DNA from: Cyprinodon diabolis
Lineage: Eukaryota; Chordata; Actinopteri; Cyprinodontiformes; Cyprinodontidae
Assembly: GCA_030533445.1 (NCBI GenBank)
Contig: CM060064.1
Span: 46,499,787-46,563,786 of the forward strand
Reading direction: 5' to 3'
DNA length: 64,000 nucleotides
The position numbers were made by a program, and so were the translations under genes. Positions 63,458-64,000 of the stretch are shown here, piece by piece; position 1 is the stretch's first letter; the number at the start of each line of letters is the position of its first letter. Under the pieces are notes generated by a model. That model did not search any database, was not told the origin of the DNA, and worked only from the letters and a program-made list of their open reading frames with translations.

Positions 63458-64000
63458 TAGGGCTGGGTATTGTTCAAAAATTTTCGGTTCCGGTACCGAT
63501 ACCAATACCTTCACTTTGATATCGGGTCCTGAACGATACTTTTTTCGATACCAGTTTTATAATATCAATTCGAAGAAAAAGAAAATGACAACATAAACAA
63601 GTACAAATCTTGAGTTTTATTTTAAGCTCTGATTTTTCCATTTACATTTTTCCTCTTACATAAAAAAAAAACTCAGTGTCTAATATTCACTGTTACATTG
63701 TGAGGACCTTTTTACTGAGCAGTTTTCCTTTAGAAAAATTACCATGTCTGACAAACAAGCCCGTTGAATGGGATCCTACTGACAGCGCACCGCTGGTGTG
63801 GGGGGGTCTGAGCGTCTCCCACAGAAATATTGGAAGGCTGGATGAACTGACTGCACTGATTAAGTTTTCAGGTGGATTTTCCCACTTAAAAACATATTAA
63901 AACTACTTTATTCCCACTGATCACAGCAAATATAGCTGCAAGGCAAAGAAAGGATAGAGTAGCTCCGCCCAACGCGTGTCAGAGCCACTTTTCGACCGCG
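63458..64000 (+). mobile_element. hAT-like element, left end only
   Basis: Begins TAGGGCTGGGTATTGTTC and continues GGTTCCGGTACCGATACC, a terminus like those of the hAT elements at 16655 and 35476. It runs beyond the window, so no right end or target duplication can be checked. From 63763 it is homologous to the MITE at 23867-24110. Confidence 0.55.
63763..64000. mobile_element. Fragment of the GCTACGTTCACACC MITE family
   Basis: GTTGAATGGGATCCTACTGA through CTCCGCCCAACGCG matches 23866-24105 with only scattered differences and is cut by the window edge. Whether it is nested in the hAT-like element cannot be decided from here. Confidence 0.75.

Overview
The window is nuclear DNA from a teleost fish, probably a percomorph. 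The reasons are a spliced vertebrate gene with introns, fish-type Tc1, hAT, Harbinger-like and LINE copies, tRNA-derived SINEs, and very long CCAT-type tetranucleotide arrays. There is no operon structure, no rRNA and no free-standing tRNA gene.

Only one host gene is well supported. A CREB-regulated transcription coactivator, best matched to CRTC2, lies on the minus strand from 59777 down to its stop codon at 30802-30804. Fourteen coding exons join in phase and give 699 codons plus stop. They cover the middle SIK/AMPK/14-3-3 regulatory serines, the serine/glutamine-rich centre and the C-terminal transactivation domain. The first exon or exons, which carry the CREB-binding coiled coil, are not visible and should lie beyond 64000.

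The introns are full of mobile DNA. The 6.5 kb intron at 35256-41775 holds a CCATC-type satellite, a hAT transposon inserted in it (35476-40162), and a frameshifted LINE inserted in the hAT. The 5.5 kb intron at 42240-47750 holds a SINE, a hAT MITE, a fold-back element with ~230 bp arms and an older dispersed repeat. Three copies of an unusual element (27290-28288, 31673-33220, 56784-58434) share terminal inverted repeats and a central core, with 22-bp satellite arrays facing each other across the core. This is the best candidate here for something undescribed.

From 1 to about 30800 there is no convincing host gene. The layout is a CCAT array (1-402), dispersed repeats, a GGAT array (7556-8160), a purine-rich 36-bp minisatellite open for about 1.6 kb (9695-11332), a GC-rich stretch (11380-11830), a 2.1 kb CCAT/TTTAATTAA composite satellite (12080-14200), a hAT within a hAT (16154-18294), and a nested stack (18528-24711) holding a RecQ-like helicase fragment, a dead Tc1, a near-intact Tc1 with Sleeping-Beauty-like double repeats, and a Harbinger-like MITE that itself carries a hAT MITE. 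Several insertions are supported by target-site duplications readable in the sequence.

From 59778 to 64000 the window holds dispersed repeats, a Tc1 element with long terminal repeats and a broken transposase, and the start of another hAT-like element that runs off the end.
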